Notes: a model not told the origin generated them from the letters alone. A stretch of DNA of 64,000 nucleotides from a bacterium (GCA_022842165.1 JALHQC010000007.1:1-64000); one strand, 5' to 3'. Counted from the first letter of the stretch, positions 30,400 through 38,653 are shown. Translations and numbers: made by a program.

Positions 30400-31983
30400 C
30401 TATATCTCCGCCAGCGCCGCCTTGATGCGGCCAAGGCGCGAGGGCGCGACCGAGAGCGAAGTGAGGCCACAATCGAGCAGCGTCTTGAGATGCCGCGTAT
30501 CGCTTGCCATGTCGCCGCAGAGGCTGACCGGAATATCATTGTCCCGCCCGTACTGCGCCACCGCCACAATGAGCCGCGTTACCGCCGGGTGGCCTGCATC
30601 GTTGAGGGCTGCGACGCGCGCATCATCGCGCGAGGAGGCGGTGACATATTGCGTGAGGTCGTTGGAGCCGATGGAGAAGAAGGCGGCTTCACGGAACAGG
30701 TCAGGCGCCACCGCGACGGCAGGCACTTCGACCATGATGCCGAGCGGCGGCAGCGCGCAGGGGGCGCCTTCAGCCCTCAGTTCTGCCACGCATGACTGAA
30801 GCAGTTGGGCGCTACGCGAGAGTTCCTCCGGTACCGTCACCATGGGGATCATGACCTTGAGGGTCCCATGCACAGCAGCACGGGCCAGCGCACGCAGCTG
30901 CGTGCGGAACACGTCTTCGCGGGCGAGCGTGAGGCGCACGCCGCGCAGCCCGAGGAAAGGATTGGATTCGCCCGAGGGCGTCAGGCCTGCGATGGGCTTG
31001 TCGCCGCCGATGTCGAGCGTGCGGATGGTGACGGGCTTCGCCCCCGCCCATTCGAGAAAGCGGCGGTAGGCGCGATACTGCTGCTCCTCATCGGGCAGCG
31101 GCGCGCCATCGCGGAACAGGAATTCCGAACGCATGAGTCCGATGCCGTCGCAGGAGCGGGGGTCGATTGCGTCGAGTTCCTCAACACCGGCGACGTTGAT
31201 GAGAATGTCGATCACGCCGCCATCCTTGCGGCGTGCGGGCTCGAACAGGAATGTCCGCTCGATACCGTGCCGCGCCGCAAGTTCTGCATGATCGCGCGTG
31301 AAGGCTGATTGCGCAGTCTCATCCGGGTCTGCAATGACGAGGCCGCGCGATCCATCCACGATGAGAGCGCTGGCAGAGAAAATACTCTCGTCGCCAAGCC
31401 CCACAATCATCGGCACACCGCGGGCGCGGGCGAGCATCGCCACATGGCTGGTGGTACTGCCCTTGATGAGCGCGATGGCACCGCCCTTCGACCAGTCGGT
31501 TTCGAGAAACGCCGTGGGCGGAAGATCGTCACCGACCAGCACCAAGCCGACCGCAGCACCCGAATGATTGTCACCACTCAGATGCCGCAGCACACGGTCG
31601 CGCATGTCCTTCAGGTCGGCGGCGCGGGCCCGGAAGTAATCATCCTCGGACGATTCATATCCGGCGATTTCAGCTGCCATGGCTTGCGACCATGCCGCAT
31701 CCGCCGCAATGCCTTGCGAAATGGCCGTCATCGCAGGCGCTGCCAGTGCCTCATCCTCCAGCATCGCCACCTGAAAACCGAGGATATCGGCGGCCTCGCC
31801 CTCGACCCGGCCCATGAGAGCTCCGAGTTCGGTGATCGATTGTGCTAGCGCAGTCTCTAGAGCTTCACGCTCCTGTGCGAGATCGCCTGTCGGGACACGC
31901 GTCTTCAGCGCAAAAGACAGCTTCCGCACCTGCCCCATGAAGAGACCGTCAGATGCGGTGATGCCTTTGAACTCAGTTCCCAT
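30400..31983 (-). CDS. PTS enzyme I-like PEP-protein phosphotransferase of the DHA system
   Basis: A 527-residue enzyme I homologue that passes phosphate from PEP to HPr. The active-site His180 lies in KGSTTSHVAMLARARGVP. The PEP-binding domain shows GIGLMRSEFLF, TLDIGGDKP, NPFLGLRGVR, GIMVEVPA and FFSIGSNDLTQY. In E. coli EIIA, HPr and a partial EI are fused as DhaM; here EI is full-length and separate. It starts at 31983 and overlaps the HPr gene by 11 bp. Confidence 0.92.
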   Translation of the reverse strand: MGTEFKGITASDGLFMGQVRKLSFALKTRVPTGDLAQEREALETALAQSITELGALMGRVEGEAADILGFQVAMLEDEALAAPAMTAISQGIAADAAWSQAMAAEIAGYESSEDDYFRARAADLKDMRDRVLRHLSGDNHSGAAVGLVLVGDDLPPTAFLETDWSKGGAIALIKGSTTSHVAMLARARGVPMIVGLGDESIFSASALIVDGSRGLVIADPDETAQSAFTRDHAELAARHGIERTFLFEPARRKDGGVIDILINVAGVEELDAIDPRSCDGIGLMRSEFLFRDGAPLPDEEQQYRAYRRFLEWAGAKPVTIRTLDIGGDKPIAGLTPSGESNPFLGLRGVRLTLAREDVFRTQLRALARAAVHGTLKVMIPMVTVPEELSRSAQLLQSCVAELRAEGAPCALPPLGIMVEVPAVAVAPDLFREAAFFSIGSNDLTQYVTASSRDDARVAALNDAGHPAVTRLIVAVAQYGRDNDIPVSLCGDMASDTRHLKTLLDCGLTSLSVAPSRLGRIKAALAEI

Positions 31984-32266
31984 GTCCCGCTTCGTCGAAA
32001 TCGCGGGCGACAAGCGACGTGATCGCCTCGACTGCGGCTGGCGCATCGGCACCCGATGCCCGCACATGCAGCGTCGAATGCTGCTTGGCCTTCATCGCCA
32101 TCACCTTCACGATGCTTTTCGCATCGATCCACGGGCCATCCGCATTGCCGGCAATTTCAAGCACCGAGGAAAAGCCCTTGGCCACCTTCGTCAGCTTCAC
32201 CGAAGGCCGGGCATGAAGGCCGACGTCATGGGCGATCACCACCGATCCCGAAATCCAATCGCTCAT
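31973..32266 (-). CDS. HPr-like phosphocarrier protein of the DHA system
   Basis: A 97-residue HPr homologue. The phosphorylated His18 is in DVGLHARPSVKLTKVA, and the AKSIVKVMAMKAKQHSTLHV block is the region that in HPr(Ser) holds Ser46. It relays phosphate from the adjacent EI to DhaM. The ATG at 32264-32266 overlaps the DhaM stop, and its own end overlaps the EI start. A longer open frame upstream lacks similarity. Confidence 0.93.
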   Translation of the reverse strand: MSDWISGSVVIAHDVGLHARPSVKLTKVAKGFSSVLEIAGNADGPWIDAKSIVKVMAMKAKQHSTLHVRASGADAPAAVEAITSLVARDFDEAGHGN

Positions 32267-32649
32267 TGCGGCGAAAGCTCCTCTGCGGTGCGCTTGACCT
32301 CGGCGAGCGTTCCGCCGCCCCAGGCCTCCGTCGCCGCCATCACCGCACCCTCGACCACCGGCGCATTGCAGATGACGATCTTCGCTTGCCGGTCCGGCGC
32401 CAGCATCTCGATTGCCATTTCGCTGTTGGTCTCCGCTCCGCCAAGATCGACCAAAATCGCGACACCATCTTCCGACCATGCGGCATCGATGGCGCCGAGA
32501 ATTTTCTCCACGCTCGTGCCAAGTCCGCCATCCGGGTTGCCGCCGCAGAAGCCGAGCGGCACGTTGTCTCCCACCATCTGGCGCACCATGTCGGCGGCAC
32601 CCCGGGCGACATCGGGCGAATGCGAGACGATGACGATGCCCACGGTCAT
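32263..32649 (-). CDS. dhaM: DhaM, EIIA-mannose-type phosphotransfer subunit
   Basis: A 128-residue EIIA-Man-family domain. The active-site His10 is in GIVIVSHSPDVARG, and VAILVDLGGAETNSEMAIEML is the family core. It takes phosphate from HPr and regenerates ATP from ADP held by DhaL. Start at 32649 gives the canonical MTVGIVIVSHS; it overlaps dhaL by four bases. Confidence 0.93.
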   Translation of the reverse strand: MTVGIVIVSHSPDVARGAADMVRQMVGDNVPLGFCGGNPDGGLGTSVEKILGAIDAAWSEDGVAILVDLGGAETNSEMAIEMLAPDRQAKIVICNAPVVEGAVMAATEAWGGGTLAEVKRTAEELSPQ

Positions 32650-33248
32650 GATCTGCCCTCCAGCACGTCGCATACGGTCTCGATCATGATCTGACTCGAT
32701 CGCGAGCCGGGATCCATGTGGCCGATGGAACGCTCGCCCAGAAACGAGGCGCGGCCCTTGATGGCCTTCATCGGAATCGTCGCCCTGGCGCTCTCGTCTG
32801 CCAGCGCCCGGATGCTGGCGAGGCTGGCACTGCCGGAGGAGAGATGCGTGGCCACCGGTCCCAGAACGTCCAGCATCGTCTTGTTGTTGAAATCCGCCTT
32901 GCCGCGCGCCTTGATTGCTTCGACGGCGGCATTGAGCGCGCGCGCCATGTCCGCCGCCGTGGGCTCAGGCGGCAACTCCTTGCCGAGCGTCATGAACAGC
33001 GTGCCGTAGAGCGGGCCGGAGGCGCCGCCCACCTTCATCACCAGCGTCATGCCGATGGCTTTCAGCGCATCCGGAAGAGGCTTGGCGAGGATGTTCGCCT
33101 TGTCGGCCAGCACGGCCTCGAAGCCGCGCTTCATGTTGAGGCCATGATCGGCATCGCCGATCGCCGAATCGAGCTCCGTCAGTTCATCGGCTGCCGCGAT
33201 GATGCGGCTGGACACAGCGTCGACAAGACGTTCGAGGGAGAGGGCCAT
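32646..33248 (-). CDS. dhaL: Dihydroxyacetone kinase ADP-binding subunit DhaL
   Basis: A 200-residue nucleotide-binding subunit that phosphorylates dihydroxyacetone bound to DhaK. The Mg-ADP site is seen as DSAIGDADHGLNMKRGFEAV, and GGASGPLYGTLF and GSRSSQIM are further family blocks. It is the first gene of the operon dhaL-dhaM-HPr-EI-HTH-dhaK. A repeat-rich region upstream (33260-33300) is the likely control site. Confidence 0.94.
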   Translation of the reverse strand: MALSLERLVDAVSSRIIAAADELTELDSAIGDADHGLNMKRGFEAVLADKANILAKPLPDALKAIGMTLVMKVGGASGPLYGTLFMTLGKELPPEPTAADMARALNAAVEAIKARGKADFNNKTMLDVLGPVATHLSSGSASLASIRALADESARATIPMKAIKGRASFLGERSIGHMDPGSRSSQIMIETVCDVLEGRS

Positions 33249-33259
33249 GCGCCATCCTG

Positions 33260-33300
33260 TGTTTAGTGAATGTGTTTAATGAACATGATTTCACTAAACA
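33260..33300. promoter_or_regulatory. Three-copy TGTTTARTGAA operator-like array
   Basis: TGTTTAGTGAA (33260-33270) and TGTTTAATGAA (33273-33283) are direct copies, 13 bp apart. An inverted copy TTCACTAAACA occupies 33290-33300. The outer pair forms a perfect 11-bp inverted repeat. The array lies between the divergent dhaL and glpP-like genes. Confidence 0.6.
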
Positions 33301-33400
33301 TCGCAAGACCCCTGCTTCGCATCTGCGAAAAGACGCGCTGTTGCCTTCGGCGGGAGGTGCAAGCTAGACTCTCCGGCATGCGAATGATGGCCGAAGCAGC

Positions 33401-34285
33401 GTGAGCACCGAACGCCGGAACGGCATGGCCTTTGCCTATCTCGCGCCCGCGCTCATCGTGATGGGCTTGAGCGGCGTGCTGCCCATGATGTTTGTCGGCT
33501 ACTACGCGCTGCACGATACGTTCGCGGGCAACAGCTTCGTGTGGGTCGGCCTGACGTGGTTCGGGCAAGTGCTGACCTCGCCCGAATTCTATGGCGCGGC
33601 CGCCCGCAGCCTCGGCTTCGCGCTGCTGGTGCTGGCGATCCAGGTGCCGCTCGGCATCTATATCGCATTGCGCCTGCCGCCGAAGGGCGTGCTGTCCTCG
33701 ATCTACATCGTGCTGATGACGATCCCGCTGCTGACGCCGTCGATCGTCGTCGGCTATCTCTGGAAGGTGCTGACGCTGCCGCAGGCCGGCCTGCTGTTCG
33801 AGGGGCTGCGCTGGCTGGGCGGCGGGCTCGACATGAACAGCCCCGCCGTCACTTGGGCGGTGCTGTTGCTGATGGATGCCTGGCACTGGACGAGCCTCGT
33901 GGTGCTGCTGTGCTTCGCCGGCCTCCGTGCGATCCCCGATGACTACTACCGGGCCGCCAGCATCGACGGGGCCGGCCGCTGGGCGGTATTCCGCCACATC
34001 CAGTTGCCGAAGCTCAGGCTCGTGCTGCTGATCGCCGTGCTGCTGCGCTTCATGGATGCCTTCATGATTTATTCCGAGGCCTATGTGGTGACGCGCGGTG
34101 GCCCCGGCGTCTCGACAACCTTCCTCAGCCATGAACTTGTCCAGACCGCGTTGATCCAGTTCGACCTGGGCCAGGGCGGGGCAATGGCCGTCATCTATTT
34201 CGCTATCATGGTCTGCGTCTCATGGGCCTTCTTCCGGCTCATCGTGCCGCGCGCGCCCGCCGCCGCCGGGGAACGCGCCACATGA
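33401..34285 (+). CDS. glpP: ABC transporter permease (GlpP-like, glycerol type)
   Basis: A 294-residue MalF-type permease with six predicted membrane spans. The EAA loop is YYRAASIDGAGRWAVFRHIQLPK. The block LLRFMDAFMIYSEAYVVTRGGP strongly recalls GlpP of the rhizobial GlpSTPQV glycerol importer. The start is GTG at 33401, giving MSTERRNGMAFAYLAPAL; an ATG at 33425 is the alternative. It is divergent from the dihydroxyacetone kinase operon and overlaps glpQ by ATGA. No binding protein or ATPase is adjacent. Confidence 0.8.
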   Translation: MSTERRNGMAFAYLAPALIVMGLSGVLPMMFVGYYALHDTFAGNSFVWVGLTWFGQVLTSPEFYGAAARSLGFALLVLAIQVPLGIYIALRLPPKGVLSSIYIVLMTIPLLTPSIVVGYLWKVLTLPQAGLLFEGLRWLGGGLDMNSPAVTWAVLLLMDAWHWTSLVVLLCFAGLRAIPDDYYRAASIDGAGRWAVFRHIQLPKLRLVLLIAVLLRFMDAFMIYSEAYVVTRGGPGVSTTFLSHELVQTALIQFDLGQGGAMAVIYFAIMVCVSWAFFRLIVPRAPAAAGERAT

Positions 34286-35085
34286 GACATCGCTTTTCCC
34301 TGGCACCCCTGATCTATGTCACGCTGCTGATGGTGCCGGTCTACTGGCTCATCGTCATGAGCCTCAAGACTAATGCTGAGATCAAGTCCGGCATCACGCT
34401 TCTTCCCCGGGAGCCGACGATCGCCAACTTCCGGATGATCCTCGGCGATCCCGACTGGTACATGGGCTATGTCAACGCGCTGGCCTATGTGCTGATCAAT
34501 GTGGCGATCTCGGTAACAGTGGCGATCCCCGCGGCCTATGCCTTCTCGCGCTACCGCTTTGCCGGCGACCGATTGCTGTTCTTCGGCTTCCTGATGTTCC
34601 GCATGATGGCGCCGGCCATATTGCTGGTGCCCTTCGTGCAGATCTTCTCGGACCTCGGGCTGATCGACACCTATATCGCGGTGGCGATCGCGCATTGCTT
34701 CTTCAACGTGCCGCTGGCGATCTGGATTCTCGAAGGCTTCATCTCCGCGGTGCCGCGCGAGATGGACGAAAGCGCCAGGATCGATGGTTATGGAACCTGG
34801 GGCTTCTTCCACCGCATCCTGCTGCCGCAGATCGCGCCCGGCATCGCCGTCACCGCTTTTTTCTGCTTCATGTTCTCGTGGGTCGAGTTCCTGCTCGCCA
34901 ATGCGCTGACGACGATCGACGCAAAACCGATCGGCGGCATCATGACGAGGGCGGGCGGCGTTCTCGCGGCGGATATCTCGCTTCTCGCCGCCGCAAGCGT
35001 CATCGGCCTCATTCCCGGCGTGGTGCTGATCTTCTTCATGAAGAACCATCTGGCGCGCGGCTTCTCGATGGGCCGCGTGACCTGA
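34282..35085 (+). CDS. glpQ: ABC transporter permease (GlpQ-like, glycerol type)
   Basis: A 267-residue MalG-type permease paired with the preceding gene. The EAA loop is EMDESARIDGYGTWGFFHRILLPQ, and FCFMFSWVEFLLANALTTIDAKPI matches the rhizobial GlpQ style. The ATG at 34282 overlaps the glpP stop. After 17 bp the convergent UdgX gene ends, so the usual glpV receptor gene is missing. Partner subunits must be encoded elsewhere or have been lost. Confidence 0.8.
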   Translation: MRHRFSLAPLIYVTLLMVPVYWLIVMSLKTNAEIKSGITLLPREPTIANFRMILGDPDWYMGYVNALAYVLINVAISVTVAIPAAYAFSRYRFAGDRLLFFGFLMFRMMAPAILLVPFVQIFSDLGLIDTYIAVAIAHCFFNVPLAIWILEGFISAVPREMDESARIDGYGTWGFFHRILLPQIAPGIAVTAFFCFMFSWVEFLLANALTTIDAKPIGGIMTRAGGVLAADISLLAAASVIGLIPGVVLIFFMKNHLARGFSMGRVT

Positions 35086-35102
35086 AATTCGGCGGAAATG
35101 CC

Positions 35103-36539
35103 TTAGCCCAAGGCGGCGAGTGCCGACTTCGCCGCCACAAGATCGCGCACGAAATCATCATAGGCCTGCGCCGAGGCGGACCTGTCCGGCGTGCGCAGGA
35201 TCGATGAGGGGTGAACCGTGATGAAGACCGGCGGCAATCCCTCGGGACGCTCCAGCACGCCGCGCCGCCGCAGAACGCCCGCCGAAACGCCGGTGAGGCT
35301 CAGCGCCGCGGTGCCGCCCAAGGCCACGATGAGGCGGGGCCGGACCAGCTCGATCTCCTTCCGGAGCCACCAGCGGCAGTGCTCCACCTCATGTCTGTCG
35401 GGGCTCTTGTGCAGCCGGACCTTGCCGCGCGGCTCGCATTTGAAATGCTTCACCGCATTGGTGAGATAGGTCTCGGCGCGCAGGATGCCGGCCTCCTTCA
35501 GCGCACGGTCGAGCAATTGTCCCGCAGGCCCCACGAAGGGCCGCCCGTCGAGATCCTCGCGGTCGCCGGGCTGTTCGCCCACAAGCATCAGCCCCGCCTG
35601 CGAATGGCCTTCTCCGAACACCGCCTGCGTGGCGTTGCGGTAGAGCGGGCAGCGGCGGCAAGAGGCGGTGAGGGCGGCGAGCTGTTCGAGCGTGGCGGCA
35701 TCCTCTTCCGGCGGATGAGGCTCAGAAATGCCGCGCGCAGGGATGCGGCGCGATGGCTCCGTCGGGGCTGCCTCGCGCATGCCCGCCGCGCGTTCGGCCG
35801 CATGCGCGACGAGTTCCGGAATGAGTGCGGCCTCCGGCAGGTTCTTCCAGTATTTCGCCGGCATCTCGGCCTTCATTGCCTTCACCTTCAGCCGCGCGGG
35901 GTTGAAGATCGAGGCATAATAGGTCTGCCACAGCCCGATGGTGGGATCGGGCAATGCCGGCGGACGCTCCGACGTCGGCGCGAAGGAAAGCTCGCCTGAT
36001 TCGAAGATTGCCGTCACCAGCGGCGTGGCGATGATCCAGTCCATGTCGGCGAAGCGGCTTGCGAAGAAGGGTGCCGTCAGTTCCGTGATGTTGTGATCGG
36101 GTTCGAACCAGGCGACGAAGCGGCGGCGCGGCGCATCGGCATTGGCCTCGTCCTCGCGGAAGCGCACGAAGGCTTTCATCTTGTGGCAATCGCGGCTGAC
36201 GGCCTTGGTGAGCTGGCGGATGGCGGAGACCAGCGCGTCGCTCTCGTCTTCAAGGAGCGAAGGCTGGCGCTGCAGCCGCCACAGCATGTCATAGAGAAGC
36301 GCGAAGCGCTGCGGGTCGCGGTGGCAGATCGCCCGCTGTGCAGAATCGACGAAGGCGCCCGGCACCATGATCCTGGCTGCCGGAGGATCGGCAGTCAGCG
36401 CCTCGCCAAAGAGGCCGGATTCAGCACCTTCTTCCGACCACGAAATGAGCTGCGGTTCGACGCCGAGTGCCACGAAGCTCCGCGCCGCGTTGCGCCACGC
36501 TGCGAAGCTTCCCGTCAGCGGTATCGATTGCCGGTACAT
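35103..36539 (-). CDS. UdgX-family uracil-DNA glycosylase with N-terminal DUF4130 domain
   Basis: A 478-residue two-domain protein. Residues 1 to about 250 match the DUF4130 type found beside radical SAM repair proteins (FRFREDEANADAPRRRFVAWFEPDHNI). Residues about 280-478 form a family-4-like uracil-DNA glycosylase of the UdgX class. Four Fe-S cysteines are plausible (CRRCPLY and others), motif A is GEQPGDREDLDGRPFVGPAG, and motif C is VHPSSILR. The loop reads GKVRLHKSP near residue 376, keeping the His that in UdgX bonds covalently to the abasic sugar. The start overlaps the upstream radical SAM stop (TGATG). Confidence 0.88.
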   Translation of the reverse strand: MYRQSIPLTGSFAAWRNAARSFVALGVEPQLISWSEEGAESGLFGEALTADPPAARIMVPGAFVDSAQRAICHRDPQRFALLYDMLWRLQRQPSLLEDESDALVSAIRQLTKAVSRDCHKMKAFVRFREDEANADAPRRRFVAWFEPDHNITELTAPFFASRFADMDWIIATPLVTAIFESGELSFAPTSERPPALPDPTIGLWQTYYASIFNPARLKVKAMKAEMPAKYWKNLPEAALIPELVAHAAERAAGMREAAPTEPSRRIPARGISEPHPPEEDAATLEQLAALTASCRRCPLYRNATQAVFGEGHSQAGLMLVGEQPGDREDLDGRPFVGPAGQLLDRALKEAGILRAETYLTNAVKHFKCEPRGKVRLHKSPDRHEVEHCRWWLRKEIELVRPRLIVALGGTAALSLTGVSAGVLRRRGVLERPEGLPPVFITVHPSSILRTPDRSASAQAYDDFVRDLVAAKSALAALG

Positions 36540-37774
36540 CAGAACAGCGTCAATTGCTCGGGCGGCGGCGCGAAGCGTTCGCGGAGATGGGCGGAATCGG
36601 TAAGTGCGCCGGGCGACCACCCGGGGAGGGTGATGAAGGGCCTGGCCTTCGCGGCCCGTGCGCCCAGCCGCAGCAGATCGTCATAGGCGAGACGCTTCTG
36701 ACGCCGGGCAGAAAGAATGCGCGCAACGCAGCGCGTTCCGAGCCCCGGCACGCGCAGCAGCAGTTCGCGGGGTGCGGTGTTGATGTCGACCGGAAACATT
36801 TGCCGGTTGGCAAGCGCCCATGAAAGTTTCGGATCGAGCGCCAGATCGAGCATACCGCCAGGCGCCGCGCTCACGATTTCCGTGGGCGAGAAACCATAGA
36901 AACGCATCAGCCAGTCGGCCTGATAAAGCCGGTGTTCGCGCAGCAGCGGCGGCTGGACCAGTGGCAGGCTCTTCGAGGCATCGGGAATGGGCGAGAAGGC
37001 CGAATAATAGACCCGCTTCATGCCATAGCTGCCATAGAGAGACGCGCTGCGGCTGAGAATTGTGGCATCGCTGCTCTGGTCCGCCCCGATGATCATCTGC
37101 GTGCTTTGCCCGGCCGGCGTGAAATGCCGCACCTTGCGCGACAAGGCCGAAGGTTCGCGGTGATCATCGATAGCCGACCTGAGCGAGGCCATGGATTTGC
37201 GGATGCCCGTCGGGCTCTTGTCGGGCGCGAAGCGTTCGATCGCCTCGTCGCTCGGCAATTCGATGTTGATCGACAGCCGGTCGGCATAGAGCCCGGCTTC
37301 CTCGATGAGCGCGTGCGCTGCGTTGGGAATGGTCTTCAGGTGGATATAGCCGCGAAAGCCGTGATCCTGCCGCAGGCCCTTCGCCACGCGGATCATTTCC
37401 TCCATCGTGTAGTCGGGCGTCTGGATGATGCCGGAGGAGAGAAACAGTCCCTCGATGTAGTTGCGGCGGTAGAACTCGATCGTGAGACGCACGATTTCGG
37501 CAGGCGTAAAACGCGCCCGCTCCACATTGCTCGACACGCGGTTGACGCAATAGACGCAATCGAAGACGCAGAAATTCGTCATCAGGATCTTGAGAAGCGA
37601 AATGCAGCGGCCATCCGGCGCATAGGCATGGCAGATGCCGTTACCCTCGGTGGAGCCAAGCCCGCCGTCTGGCCCCGAGCGGCGCTTCGCCGTCCCGCTG
37701 GAAGCGCAGGACGCATCGTATTTCGCGGCATCGCTGAGGATCGCGAGCTTCTGGATCAGGGTGTGGCGGGCCAT
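36539..37774 (-). CDS. Putative DNA modification/repair radical SAM protein
   Basis: A 411-residue radical SAM protein of the family that partners DUF4130/UdgX proteins. The Fe-S motif is CVFDCVYC (C-x3-C-x2-C) near residues 69-76. A C-terminal helix-hairpin-helix DNA-binding segment is seen in NTAPRELLLRVPGLGTRCVARILSARR. The N-terminus has CASSGTAKRR and GICHAYAPDG. Its chemistry is unknown. It is translationally coupled to the UdgX gene. A LexA-type box lies 2 bp upstream of the ATG, so the pair is probably SOS-induced. Confidence 0.88.
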   Translation of the reverse strand: MARHTLIQKLAILSDAAKYDASCASSGTAKRRSGPDGGLGSTEGNGICHAYAPDGRCISLLKILMTNFCVFDCVYCVNRVSSNVERARFTPAEIVRLTIEFYRRNYIEGLFLSSGIIQTPDYTMEEMIRVAKGLRQDHGFRGYIHLKTIPNAAHALIEEAGLYADRLSINIELPSDEAIERFAPDKSPTGIRKSMASLRSAIDDHREPSALSRKVRHFTPAGQSTQMIIGADQSSDATILSRSASLYGSYGMKRVYYSAFSPIPDASKSLPLVQPPLLREHRLYQADWLMRFYGFSPTEIVSAAPGGMLDLALDPKLSWALANRQMFPVDINTAPRELLLRVPGLGTRCVARILSARRQKRLAYDDLLRLGARAAKARPFITLPGWSPGALTDSAHLRERFAPPPEQLTLF

Positions 37775-37776
37775 GA

Positions 37777-37791
37777 GTTCACTATATGTTC
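37777..37791 (-). promoter_or_regulatory. LexA (SOS) box overlapping a probable leaderless promoter
   Basis: GTTC-ACTATAT-GTTC fits the alphaproteobacterial LexA consensus GTTC-N7-GTTC exactly. On the coding (minus) strand, TATAGT forms a -10 element inside the box, 6 nt before the ATG. TTTAAA lies 17 nt further upstream as a -35. Transcription would start at about the A of the ATG. No Shine-Dalgarno sequence is present. Confidence 0.75.
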
Positions 37792-37903
37792 TCTAAGCCC
37801 GGTTTTAAAGATCACAAATGCCCGGAAGGCCCGGCGCATGCGGAATCTGACGCAGTCCATTGCATGGGATGAGTGCGGGCCTCGCCAGCCGAGAGTCCGC
37901 GGG

Positions 37904-38578
37904 CTAGTCGATCAGGTCGACGAGAACCCGGTAGGCGCTATCCAGATCGGCGCGCAGTGCCGCTTCCGCCTTCGTCTCGTCGCGGGCGCGCAGCGCATCC
38001 ACCATGTCCTGGTGGTGGGTGTTGGCAACGCTGTAGGAGCCGCCGAGATTGTTGAAGTAAGGGCTGATCTGCAGCCAGAGATTCTCGATGATCGCGACGA
38101 GCCGCGCCGAGCGCGAGGCGCGGTAGATCGAGAAGTGGAAGGCGTGGTTGGCGCGCAGATAGGACTTCACGTCGCCGGCGGCATTGGCTGCTTCCAGCCT
38201 CCGGCATTCCGCTGCAAGCTCATCCAGTTCGGCTTCGCTGATATGGCGCGCCGCCCAGACCGCCGCCAGCGCTTCGACCTCGAGGCGGACATTCCGGAGG
38301 TCGGTGAGCGCCGCACGGCTGAGACTGGGAATGCCGATCGAACGGCCTGAAACGACAGTCAGCGCATTGGCGGCGATCAGCCGCTTCAGCGCCTCGCGCA
38401 CCGGCATGTGGCTGACGCCGCAGGCATCGGCTACCGCCTGGATGGTCACCTGCTTTCCCGGCTCGATCTCGCCGTCGAGGATCATGTCGCAGATCCGCCG
38501 GTAGACGCGGTCCTGCAGCGTCTCGCGATTGAGCGGGATGACTTTCAGGCGGGGCTTGCGGAGCGTGGACTGGGACAT
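37904..38578 (-). CDS. GntR-family regulator, FCD subfamily
   Basis: A 224-residue regulator: winged HTH (TIQAVADACGVSHMPVREALKRLIA) followed by an FCD domain (RANHAFHFSIYRAS, ANTHHQDMVDALRARDE). The ATG at 38576-38578 is chosen because residues upstream show no similarity. It is divergent from the sugar-binding-protein gene that opens the 38.7-48.0 kb locus. A TTTGATCAAA palindrome lies in the shared gap. It probably represses that locus and responds to a sugar acid or pathway intermediate. Confidence 0.88.
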   Translation of the reverse strand: MSQSTLRKPRLKVIPLNRETLQDRVYRRICDMILDGEIEPGKQVTIQAVADACGVSHMPVREALKRLIAANALTVVSGRSIGIPSLSRAALTDLRNVRLEVEALAAVWAARHISEAELDELAAECRRLEAANAAGDVKSYLRANHAFHFSIYRASRSARLVAIIENLWLQISPYFNNLGGSYSVANTHHQDMVDALRARDETKAEAALRADLDSAYRVLVDLID

Positions 38579-38643
38579 CGCGGCACCTGTTATCGCGTGA
38601 TTTACATCGCGGCAATCCACGCCCGTGAAATTGACCATTGATC

Positions 38644-38653
38644 TTTGATCAAA
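38644..38653. promoter_or_regulatory. Candidate GntR operator palindrome
   Basis: TTTGATCAAA is a perfect 10-bp palindrome, preceded by TTGATC a few bases earlier. It lies between the divergent GntR and binding-protein genes. Short AT-rich palindromes like this fit FCD-type operators. Confidence 0.4.
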
